NCBI GenBank assembly: GCA_002407855.1
Contig: DHPF01000010.1
Coordinates: 1-61,756, forward strand
Source of the DNA: Bacteroidales bacterium UBA5371
GTDB lineage: Bacteria; Bacteroidota; Bacteroidia; Bacteroidales; P3
DNA length: 61,756 bases
Direction of reading: 5' to 3'
Part shown: positions 24,093 to 31,499 of the stretch, piece after piece
How the letters are laid out: the number at the start of each line of letters is the position of its first letter
Position numbering within the stretch: position 1 is the stretch's first letter
Program-made: the position numbers and the translations under genes
The notes under the pieces: model-generated
What the model was told of the DNA's origin: nothing
Databases searched by the model: none
What the model saw: only the letters and a program-made list of their open reading frames with translations

Positions 24093-25103
24093 TTATATCT
24101 TATTTGTATAACTCCTTAGTAAATGATCTGCAATTGTTAAAGCTGCCATAGCTTCCACCACAACCACAGCACGAGGCAAAAGACATTTGTCGTGCCTACC
24201 TTTATTCTCTATTTTATGTATTACTCCTTCTTTATCAATACACGAGAGTTCTCTATATAAGGTTGCAATAGGCTTAAAACCCACCCTAAACTCAATATCC
24301 ATTCCGTTTGAAATACCTCCTTGAATTCCTCCCGAATGATTGGTCTTGGTTGTAAAGTCTTGGTTCCAATTGTCCAATTGTTGGCTACCATATTGTTTGC
24401 ATCCCTCAAATCCATCTCCAATCTCAAACCCCTTAGCAGCAGGAATACTCATCATAGCCTTAGCAATATCAGCACTTAACTTATCAAAAACAGGCTCACC
24501 TAAACCAATAGGCACATTTTTCACTACACAAGAAATAGTCCCTCCAATAGAATCTCCCTCTTGGTTTATCTTTTCAAATTCTTTCTCAATCTCCTTTTGT
24601 TCAGTTTTATAATCCCATTTTCCAATCTTTTCAATCCTTGCTTCAATTGCAATATTACTCTGTTGTTTCAATAATAACTTAGCAATACTTCCTCCAATAA
24701 CTCTTGTTAGAGTTTCTCTTGCCGAAGCACGTGAGCCTCCGGTCTGGGCATTTATGCCATACTTTTTGAAATATGTAAAATCGGCAGTACAAGGACGAAA
24801 CATCCCCTTAAAGCCATCATAATCCTGGGTTAAAACATCCTTATTTCTAACAATGAAAGTAATAGGGGTACCTAAGGTTATATTGTTTTCTAAGCCCGAA
24901 ACAAATTCAACAACATCATCTTCAACTCTTGAAGTAGATATGGTTTTGTTGTTTGGTTTTCGTCTTTGAATCTCTGAAAGGATAAAATCAAAATCAATTC
25001 TTAGTCCCGCCAAACAACCATCAATAACCCCACCAACGTATTTGCCATGCGACTCTCCGAAGGTTGTTAGCTTAAAAACTTCACCAAAACTATTGCCTGC
25101 CAT
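24093..25103 (-). CDS. aroC: Chorismate synthase
   Basis: A 336-residue FMN-dependent enzyme that makes chorismate from 5-enolpyruvylshikimate-3-phosphate. Conserved GESHGKYVGGVIDGCLAG near the N terminus, RPCTADFTYFKKYG and GGSRASARETLTRV are present. It is slightly shorter than most homologues (about 350-360). It heads the lipoprotein/lpxH run and has a full promoter at 25134-25164. Confidence 0.95.
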   Translation of the reverse strand: MAGNSFGEVFKLTTFGESHGKYVGGVIDGCLAGLRIDFDFILSEIQRRKPNNKTISTSRVEDDVVEFVSGLENNITLGTPITFIVRNKDVLTQDYDGFKGMFRPCTADFTYFKKYGINAQTGGSRASARETLTRVIGGSIAKLLLKQQSNIAIEARIEKIGKWDYKTEQKEIEKEFEKINQEGDSIGGTISCVVKNVPIGLGEPVFDKLSADIAKAMMSIPAAKGFEIGDGFEGCKQYGSQQLDNWNQDFTTKTNHSGGIQGGISNGMDIEFRVGFKPIATLYRELSCIDKEGVIHKIENKGRHDKCLLPRAVVVVEAMAALTIADHLLRSYTNKI

Positions 25104-25133
25104 TTATTTGATTTTATGTTTAGTTAATTTTTG

Positions 25134-25164
25134 CAAAAATATCTAAAAATGCCCTTACAACAAA
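25134..25164 (-). promoter_or_regulatory. Consensus promoter of the aroC operon
   Basis: Minus strand TATTTTTG (25134-25141) with TTTG (25161-25164) 19 bases upstream, ideal spacing for the phylum. Confidence 0.75.
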
Positions 25165-25254
25165 ATATTTTATAAAACTCTTTGTCATAAGTAAAATTTA
25201 AATTGCAAAAATACTATTATTAAATGAAAAATAGTAGTAGTTTATTTATCAAAA

Positions 25255-25338
25255 TTAGAATTTGATTTGAGCTAATTAGAATTTGATTCTAATTTATTGA
25301 AACTTGATTCTAAAATTTTAGAACTTGATTTGAGTAAC
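25255..25338. repeat. 21-bp tandem array D (4 units)
   Basis: Units start at 25255, 25276, 25297 and 25318. The second contains the dyad TTAGAATTTGATTCTAA. It lies in the 432-base spacer between divergent aroC and korA. The rest of the spacer holds only the two promoters. Confidence 0.9.
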
Positions 25339-25477
25339 TTGTTTTTATAATGTAAATGTGAAAGTATTATTTTTAAAATCATCAAGAGAAAAATCCCTTT
25401 TTATTTCATATCAATGCTTTTATGTGGAAATAAAAAAATACTAAGATAAAAATGAAAGAATAATAAATAAACTTATG

Positions 25478-25485
25478 TATCTTTG
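25478..25485 (+). promoter_or_regulatory. -7 element of korAB
   Basis: TATCTTTG, 50 bases before the korA start. No convincing -33 TTTG. Confidence 0.55.
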
Positions 25486-25535
25486 CAGATATTTTTATAT
25501 TAACAAGTTTAAAGAATTATCAAATAATAACAGAA

Positions 25536-27383
25536 ATGACAACAGAGAAACTTAATGAGAAAAAGGGCGTTGTTGTAAGATTCGTTGGAGATTCTGGCGA
25601 TGGAATGCAATTAACAGGAACTCTTTTCTCCGAAACGGCTGCTTTGGATGGGAACGATATAGCAACGTTTCCAGACTATCCGGCAGAAATTAGAGCTCCT
25701 CATAACACCATTGCAGGTGTTTCGGGCTTTCAAGTTCACATAGGGAAACGCATTTATAACTCAGGAGACAATTGTGATGTATTGGTTGCAATGAATCCAG
25801 CTTCACTGAAATCAAACCTCAAATGGGCTAAAAAAGGATCTATTATAATTGTTGATGCTGACACTTTCACCGATGACGCTATCGGAAAAGCAGGATACAC
25901 CAATAGTCCTTTGGATGACGATAGTCTTTCTGGCTACATTTTAATCAAGGCTCCAATAACAAGTTTAACCGTTGAGGCAGTAAAAGATATATTTACTGAT
26001 AAGAGATCTGCTGAACGTTCAAGAAATATGTTTGCCTTAGGTATGATATTCTACATATATAGTAAGGAATTAGACCATACTGATAGCTACTTAGAGAAGA
26101 AGTTTAGTAAAACTCCTGATGTGGTAAAAGCAAACAAAGCTGTTGTTAGAGCGGGTTATAATTTCTGTGAAAACACTGATGTTCTTCAATCACAACAGGT
26201 AAGAGTTGAACAAGCTATAATGCCAAAAGGAAGGTATAGAAACATTACAGGTAATATAGCAACTGCTTGGGGGCTTCTTGCAGCAGCAGAAAAGGCTAAC
26301 TTACCGCTATTCTTAGGTTCATATCCTATAACCCCGGCAACAGATATTCTAATAGAACTTGCCAAACATAAATCACTTGGAGCAAGAGTATTTCAGGCAG
26401 AAGACGAAATTGCAGGTATATGTTCTGCAATTGGAGCATCTTTTGCAGGAGCTTTGGCTTGCTCTTCAACCTCTGGCCCTGGGCTTTCGTTAAAGAGTGA
26501 AGCAATAGGATTAGCCGTTATGACAGAACTTCCACTTGTTATTGTAGATGTTCAAAGAGGAGGCCCTTCAACAGGATTGCCAACAAAAACAGAACAAGCC
26601 GACCTATATCAAGCATTATATGGCAGAAACGGAGAAGCTCCTTGTATTGTTATTGCAGCTTCAACCTCTGCGAATAGTTTCTACTATGCTTTTGAAGCAG
26701 CTCGTCTTTCGTTGGAACATATGACTCCAATCATTCTTCTAACAGATGGTTATTTAGGTAATGGTTCTCAACTATTTCGTATCCCAAAAATGTCGGAGCT
26801 TCCAAAGATAAATCCTCCTTTTGCTACACCTAACGATGAGACATATGCACCATATAAGCGTGATACAGAAACTCTTGCAAGGCAGTGGGCAATTCCAGGA
26901 ATGGAAGGGCTACGTCATAGGATAGGAGGCTTGGAAAAATTAGATGGAAAAGGAAGTGTTTCAACAGAACCAGCTAATCATCAGAAGATGGTTAATCTTA
27001 GAGCCGAAAAAGTTCAAAGAGTTGCTAACCGTCTGCCTGACCAAAAGTTAATTGTTGGTGATGAAACAGCAGATTTATTAGTTGTTGGTTGGGGAGGAAC
27101 AGAAGGAGCACTTAAACTTGCAGTTGAAGAACTTTGTGAGCAAGGAAAGAAAATTGCTTTCACACATTTCAACTACATTATGCCTCTTCCAAAAAACACA
27201 GCTGAATTATTCAATAAGTTTAATAAGATAATTGTTTGCGAATTAAACATGGGACAATTCGTAAACTACCTTCGCTCAAATTTTGAAACCAAATCATTCC
27301 TTCAATACAATAAAACGCAAGGACTACCTTTTGAAGTGAGCGAATTAAAAGAGAAGTTTAATCAAATATTAGGAGGAAAATAA
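25536..27383 (+). CDS. korA: 2-oxoglutarate:ferredoxin oxidoreductase, alpha subunit (gamma-alpha fusion)
   Basis: A 615-residue subunit. The N-terminal gamma-type domain has FVGDSGDGMQLTGTLF (17-32), the alpha-type domain begins near residue 235 with LFLGSYPITPATDI, and a C-terminal part is the transketolase-C-like region. With KorB it oxidises 2-oxo acids, giving CoA thioester and reduced ferredoxin. The fused gamma-alpha layout fits Bacteroidota Kor. The beta gene starts two bases after its stop. Other 2-oxo acids cannot be excluded. Confidence 0.92.
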   Translation: MTTEKLNEKKGVVVRFVGDSGDGMQLTGTLFSETAALDGNDIATFPDYPAEIRAPHNTIAGVSGFQVHIGKRIYNSGDNCDVLVAMNPASLKSNLKWAKKGSIIIVDADTFTDDAIGKAGYTNSPLDDDSLSGYILIKAPITSLTVEAVKDIFTDKRSAERSRNMFALGMIFYIYSKELDHTDSYLEKKFSKTPDVVKANKAVVRAGYNFCENTDVLQSQQVRVEQAIMPKGRYRNITGNIATAWGLLAAAEKANLPLFLGSYPITPATDILIELAKHKSLGARVFQAEDEIAGICSAIGASFAGALACSSTSGPGLSLKSEAIGLAVMTELPLVIVDVQRGGPSTGLPTKTEQADLYQALYGRNGEAPCIVIAASTSANSFYYAFEAARLSLEHMTPIILLTDGYLGNGSQLFRIPKMSELPKINPPFATPNDETYAPYKRDTETLARQWAIPGMEGLRHRIGGLEKLDGKGSVSTEPANHQKMVNLRAEKVQRVANRLPDQKLIVGDETADLLVVGWGGTEGALKLAVEELCEQGKKIAFTHFNYIMPLPKNTAELFNKFNKIIVCELNMGQFVNYLRSNFETKSFLQYNKTQGLPFEVSELKEKFNQILGGK

Positions 27384-27384
27384 T

Positions 27385-28407
27385 ATGGCAATAGAACATT
27401 CACAAGTACAGCTAACCAAAGCTGATTTCACCAGTGACCAAATGGTTAAATGGTGTCCTGGTTGTGGCGACCACGCAATTTTAGCTTCGGTTTTAGGAAT
27501 CTTTCCTGAAATAGGATACAAAAAGGAAAGCTATTGTATGGTGTCAGGAATAGGTTGTTCATCACGTTTTCCTTATTATGTAAACACTTATGGCTTTCAC
27601 GGAATACACGGAAGAGCAGCAGCAATAGCAACAGGTGTTAAGATAGCTAATCCTCGTCTTAGCGTTTGGATAAATTCAGGTGATGGTGATGCAACAGCAA
27701 TAGGAGGTAATCACTTTATTCATCTTATTCGTCGTAATATGGACGTAAACTATATATTGTTTAATAACCGTATATATGGATTAACCAAAGGCCAATACTC
27801 TCCAACAACCAAGCAAGGTCAAATAACAAAGACCTCTCCTTATGGAGTAATAGACTATCCTTTTAACCCAGGTGAATTAGTTATGGGGGCAAGGGGTACC
27901 TTCTTTGCAAGAGCAATAGACAATTCACCTAAAAGCCTTGGGGAAGTGTTTATGGAAATGGCTAAGCATGATGGAACAGCAGTTGTTGAAGTATTGCAAA
28001 ATTGTGTTATATTCAATGACAAAACTCACCAAGAAGTAACCAATAGAGATATTAAGGAAGATCGTCAGTTGTGGCTAAAACAAGGCGAACCAATGATATT
28101 TGGTAAAGATAGAAGTAAAGGAATTGTCCTAAAAGGCAATCACCTTGAAGTTGTAGAAATAGGCAAAGATGGAATAACTGAAAAGGATTTACTTGTTCAC
28201 GATGCAACAAGAGAGAACACAGGAGTTCATATGATGCTTGCACAGATGTGTCCACCTGAATTCCCAATGGCTTTCGGCGTGATTAGAGCCGTAAAGCAAC
28301 TAACCTACAACCAAATCTTCGAAAAGCAAATGCAGGAACTAACAGAAACATCTTCCATAAAATGTGTTGATGATCTATTGAATAGTGGCGACACTTGGGA
28401 AGTCTAA
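27385..28407 (+). CDS. korB: 2-oxoglutarate:ferredoxin oxidoreductase, beta subunit
   Basis: A 340-residue TPP-binding subunit. CPGCGDHAIL (24-33) provides two cluster Cys residues, with another in SGIGCSS. The TPP/Mg motif is SGDGDATAIGGNH ... NN. Electrons flow through its [4Fe-4S] cluster to ferredoxin. Length is typical of the family without a separate ferredoxin subunit. A strong terminator follows at 28436-28468. Confidence 0.93.
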   Translation: MAIEHSQVQLTKADFTSDQMVKWCPGCGDHAILASVLGIFPEIGYKKESYCMVSGIGCSSRFPYYVNTYGFHGIHGRAAAIATGVKIANPRLSVWINSGDGDATAIGGNHFIHLIRRNMDVNYILFNNRIYGLTKGQYSPTTKQGQITKTSPYGVIDYPFNPGELVMGARGTFFARAIDNSPKSLGEVFMEMAKHDGTAVVEVLQNCVIFNDKTHQEVTNRDIKEDRQLWLKQGEPMIFGKDRSKGIVLKGNHLEVVEIGKDGITEKDLLVHDATRENTGVHMMLAQMCPPEFPMAFGVIRAVKQLTYNQIFEKQMQELTETSSIKCVDDLLNSGDTWEV

Positions 28408-28435
28408 AATGTAAACTCCCAAAAATAAACTCAAA

Positions 28436-28468
28436 GAGCAACCTTACAAAAGGTTGCTCCTTTTTTTT
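28436..28468 (+). terminator. Rho-independent terminator after korB
   Basis: Stem GAGCAACCTT/AAGGTTGCTC (28436-28445 with 28450-28459), ACAA loop, then eight T residues. Confidence 0.95.
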
Positions 28469-28479
28469 GCAATTAAAAA

Positions 28480-28511
28480 AGCTACTCCCTATTTTAAAAT
28501 AAAGAGTAGCT
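28480..28511 (-). terminator. Terminator-like hairpin for the minus-strand gene
   Basis: AGCTACTC/GAGTAGCT arms (28480-28487 with 28504-28511) with an inner self-complementary TATTTTAAAATA. On the minus strand a T run follows the stem. It lies about 200 bases past the stop at 28712. The remainder of 28512-28711 shows nothing I can name. Confidence 0.65.
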
Positions 28512-28711
28512 CTTAATAATATAATATCAAATAAATTTGTCAAATCATTTGTAATTACTTCTTGAAAAAAGCCTTATGTCCCATTTCTACCTATCATTAG
28601 TATAATATTTTGGCTGTTAAAACAAATAGAATTGCAATAATGATAGATAAAATACTTCTAATTCTTTTCCTGAGTATTATTGAATTAGAAATAGACCAAA
28701 TAGCCTTTATT

Positions 28712-29086
28712 CTATATGATTATTGATTGGAGCTGATAAATTGTTTTGGCTATCTTATAATCTTTATGAAGGCGATTTAAATAATAATTATATCTTTGAG
28801 AGACATTATTATTTAAACAAATATCGTGGTTTTGCGAAAGGATATTATCAAATTTGAATGTTACAAATCTATGGTCTGATAATATAAAGTCTAAATTAGT
28901 TTTTGAAGAAGTTTTGTGCGGATTAATAATTAGGCTATTTACTCCTTTGGCAAGGTCTTTCTTAATTAATAATCCCGATTCAAACTTTAAAGTAGTATCA
29001 ACTTTTTCCTCAAAATATATTTTGGGACTAACAAGTAGCCCTAAGATAAAAAGGATAGAGATTATATAAGTTTTGAATTCACGCAT
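28712..29086 (-). CDS. Small exported or membrane-anchored hypothetical protein
   Basis: A 124-residue protein with an N-terminal hydrophobic segment (YIISILFILGLLVSPKIYF). The rest is polar with no recognised domain. It has its own consensus promoter at 29110-29141 that faces the hydrogenase-like gene. I do not recognise the family. Confidence 0.6.
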   Translation of the reverse strand: MREFKTYIISILFILGLLVSPKIYFEEKVDTTLKFESGLLIKKDLAKGVNSLIINPHKTSSKTNLDFILSDHRFVTFKFDNILSQNHDICLNNNVSQRYNYYLNRLHKDYKIAKTIYQLQSIII

Positions 29087-29109
29087 AAAACACCCATTAT
29101 AATGGACTG

Positions 29110-29141
29110 CAAAATTAAATTAATTATTTTTTATTCGCAAA
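29110..29141 (-). promoter_or_regulatory. Consensus promoter of the small hypothetical gene
   Basis: Minus strand TAATTTTG (29110-29117) with TTTG (29138-29141) 20 bases upstream. Confidence 0.7.
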
Positions 29142-29199
29142 TAATATCTAAAAAAAATGGAAAAATATATTTTTTATTGTCTGGTTTAGTTTTTTATAG

Positions 29200-29207
29200 T
29201 AGTTTTG
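29200..29207 (+). promoter_or_regulatory. -7 element of the hydrogenase-like gene
   Basis: TAGTTTTG matches TAnnTTTG and lies 23 bases before the ATG at 29231. It supports that start over an upstream ATG at 29102. Confidence 0.55.
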
Positions 29208-29230
29208 TGTTTGAAATAAATAGGAAAATT

Positions 29231-31090
29231 ATGTCCCCAAATGTCTTTACCTTTAACGAGAGAAATTGTACATCTTGTTATTCTTGTGTTAGGAAATGTC
29301 CTGTAAAAGCAATAAAAGTAAGCCAAGAAAGTATTTATCCCGAAGTAATTCCAGAGAGATGTATTGGTTGTGGAACCTGCATAAAAGCTTGCTCGTTCAA
29401 TGCAATAAAAGTTTTGGATTCAATTCAAACAGTTAAAGAGCTAATTAATTCCAATCATAAGGTTGCAGCTATTTGCGACCCATCAATTGCAGGAGAATTT
29501 GAAGATATTACAGACTACCGCAAGTTTGTTAAGATGATTAGAAATATAGGCTTTGATTACGTTACAGAGGTTGCTTTTGGAGTTGATTTGGTTGCAAAAA
29601 ATCAAGCAGATTTAACAAATGAGAAAACAGGTAAGTACTATATCACTTCACATTGCCCTGTTATGAACCTATATATTGAAAAATACGCAACAGAATTAAT
29701 ATCTAATATCTCACCAATAGTTTCTCCTGCCTCAGCAACGGCTGTTGCTTTAAGAAATCTTTATGGTAATGATGTCAAGATAGTTAATATATCCCCATGT
29801 CTTGGAGCAAAGAAAGATATTAATCGTCATACCAATTCTGCAAAAATAGATGCAGTCTTATCGTTTAGAGAGCTTAGAAAGATGTTCAAGGAGCTAAATA
29901 TAAGAGAAGAATTGGTTGAATTCTCTGACTTTGACGCCCCATTAGGATATAAAGGTGCCTTATACCCAATTCCAGAAGGATTTGTGGAAGCCTGCGAAAT
30001 CTCCACCTCTTTAATTGATGGTTCGTTTATTTCAGCACAAGGCGACGAGGATGCAATAAATGCAGTAAAGCAATTCTCTCAGTATGGTAACAAATTTAAT
30101 AAACATTTCAACCTATACTTTTGTAAAGGCTGTATTGTAGGACCAGGCTCCTCGGATAAGGGACAGAAATTTGTTAGACATAATTTAGTTACAGAATATG
30201 TCAATAAAAGAATAATCAATTTCAATAAAAATACTTGGCAAAGCAATATGCTCAAATACGTTCTTTTAAAAGATTTGAAATGTACCTATAATAAAGACGA
30301 CCAACACCTACCAGTGCCAACCTCAGAAGAATTGGAGGAAGCTTTTATTAAATTAGACAAAGCTACATCGGGACGTCATACCGATTGTAGGGCTTGTGGA
30401 TACGGAACATGTTACGGACTGGCAGAAGCCATTGCACAAGGAATTGCCACAGAAGACATGTGCTTCACTCACACTCAAAGCGGAAATAGAAAATTCCACG
30501 AACAATTAACCTCAACAACAAAAGAACTCATCCTCTCACAAGAAGAAAACTCACAACTAAAAGAAATACTAAACTACCAACAAGCAGCCAATTCAGAAAT
30601 ATCCAAAGCCATATCCCTAATCATACATAGCATGAAGATAGGGGCTGCAATTGTCGGTGAGAATATGAAGATAACCGATTCTAATAATACATTTATAGAT
30701 ATTCTTGGCGATGAAGCCAAAGAGATAGGCGAGATAATACCAGGGCTTGTTGGAGCAAATATCAATACATTAGTACCAAAGGCGATTTCCTCACAGATAG
30801 AATTTATTCTAAAAGGAGAGGAAGAAGGCATAGTTAATAAAGACATAGAGTTTGAAGGAAGATTGGTAAATGTATCCATATTCCTTTTAATTCCAAAGAA
30901 ATCAGTATGCATTTTGGTCAGAAACCTTTACGACCAAGAAGAAAAGCCACAAGAAATAATAGATAGAGTAACGGAAGTGATACAAGAGAACCTTCGTCAA
31001 GTTCAAGAGATAGGCTTCATTCTTGGCGAGGGGGCATCACAAATTGAGAAGAAACTCAACACAATAATTAAGCTCACCAAAAAGGAATAA
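29231..31090 (+). CDS. [FeFe]-hydrogenase-like protein with ferredoxin, Fe-S and PAS domains
   Basis: A 619-residue multi-domain protein. Two [4Fe-4S] ferredoxin motifs come first (CTSCYSCVRKC from 13 and CIGCGTCIKAC from 44), then an iron-hydrogenase large-subunit-like domain (about 75-370), a CRACGYGTC Fe-S domain (near 400), a coiled stretch and a C-terminal PAS-like region (about 475-570). The H-cluster motifs are modified: TSHCP replaces TSCCP, SPCLGAKK is kept, and FCKGCIVGP replaces the usual C-x3-C pattern. This is the layout of putative sensory hydrogenase relatives, so redox or H2 sensing is more likely than catalysis. No SpoIIE-type partner follows. Confidence 0.82.
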   Translation: MSPNVFTFNERNCTSCYSCVRKCPVKAIKVSQESIYPEVIPERCIGCGTCIKACSFNAIKVLDSIQTVKELINSNHKVAAICDPSIAGEFEDITDYRKFVKMIRNIGFDYVTEVAFGVDLVAKNQADLTNEKTGKYYITSHCPVMNLYIEKYATELISNISPIVSPASATAVALRNLYGNDVKIVNISPCLGAKKDINRHTNSAKIDAVLSFRELRKMFKELNIREELVEFSDFDAPLGYKGALYPIPEGFVEACEISTSLIDGSFISAQGDEDAINAVKQFSQYGNKFNKHFNLYFCKGCIVGPGSSDKGQKFVRHNLVTEYVNKRIINFNKNTWQSNMLKYVLLKDLKCTYNKDDQHLPVPTSEELEEAFIKLDKATSGRHTDCRACGYGTCYGLAEAIAQGIATEDMCFTHTQSGNRKFHEQLTSTTKELILSQEENSQLKEILNYQQAANSEISKAISLIIHSMKIGAAIVGENMKITDSNNTFIDILGDEAKEIGEIIPGLVGANINTLVPKAISSQIEFILKGEEEGIVNKDIEFEGRLVNVSIFLLIPKKSVCILVRNLYDQEEKPQEIIDRVTEVIQENLRQVQEIGFILGEGASQIEKKLNTIIKLTKKE

Positions 31091-31122
31091 GTTTTATCTC
31101 TCAGATATCTAATATTAGTTTC

Positions 31123-31434
31123 CTGAGATTTGATTCTAATTTTTTAGAACTAGATTCTAATTTACTGAAATCAAGTTCTAAATTTTTTAATGTCTATCAG
31201 AATTTTTTCTAACGCCTATTGAAATTTTTTTCAAAGCCTATTGAAATATTTTTCAAAGCCTATTAGAATATTTTTCAAAGCCTATTAAAATTTTCCCCAA
31301 CACTTCTTAGAATTTTTTTCAACGCTTGTTTGGATTCTTTTTAACGCCGTTTGGATTTTTTTCAACGCCGTTAGAATGTTTTTCAATAGGCATTGGGATT
31401 GTTTTTGACGGCTTTATGTTTTTTTTCAATCAAG
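31123..31434. repeat. Long 21/22-bp tandem array E (about 14 units)
   Basis: The first three units start at 31123, 31144 and 31165 (21 bp) and resemble arrays D and F (TTAGAACTAGATTCTAA). Then units switch to 22 bp, starting at 31197, 31219, 31241, 31263, 31285 and 31307, reading TTGAAATATTTTTCAAAGCC and variants; 21-22-bp units continue at 31329, 31350, 31371, 31393 and about 31415. It fills most of the 409-base spacer between the convergent hydrogenase-like gene and the fibronectin gene. Confidence 0.9.
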
Positions 31435-31499
31435 TTAAGCATTAAAATATACCCCTTGGAATGTCTTGAAACCTTATTTTAATATTAAAATCTTCTTAG

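Noticed and set aside
29102..29230. N-terminal extension of the hydrogenase-like protein
   Set aside because: It spans both promoters of the divergent pair and has no family similarity; ferredoxin domain begins right after 29231.
31123..31434. The tandem arrays as CRISPR
   Set aside because: Units are contiguous with no unique spacers, are too short and degenerate, and no cas gene is nearby.
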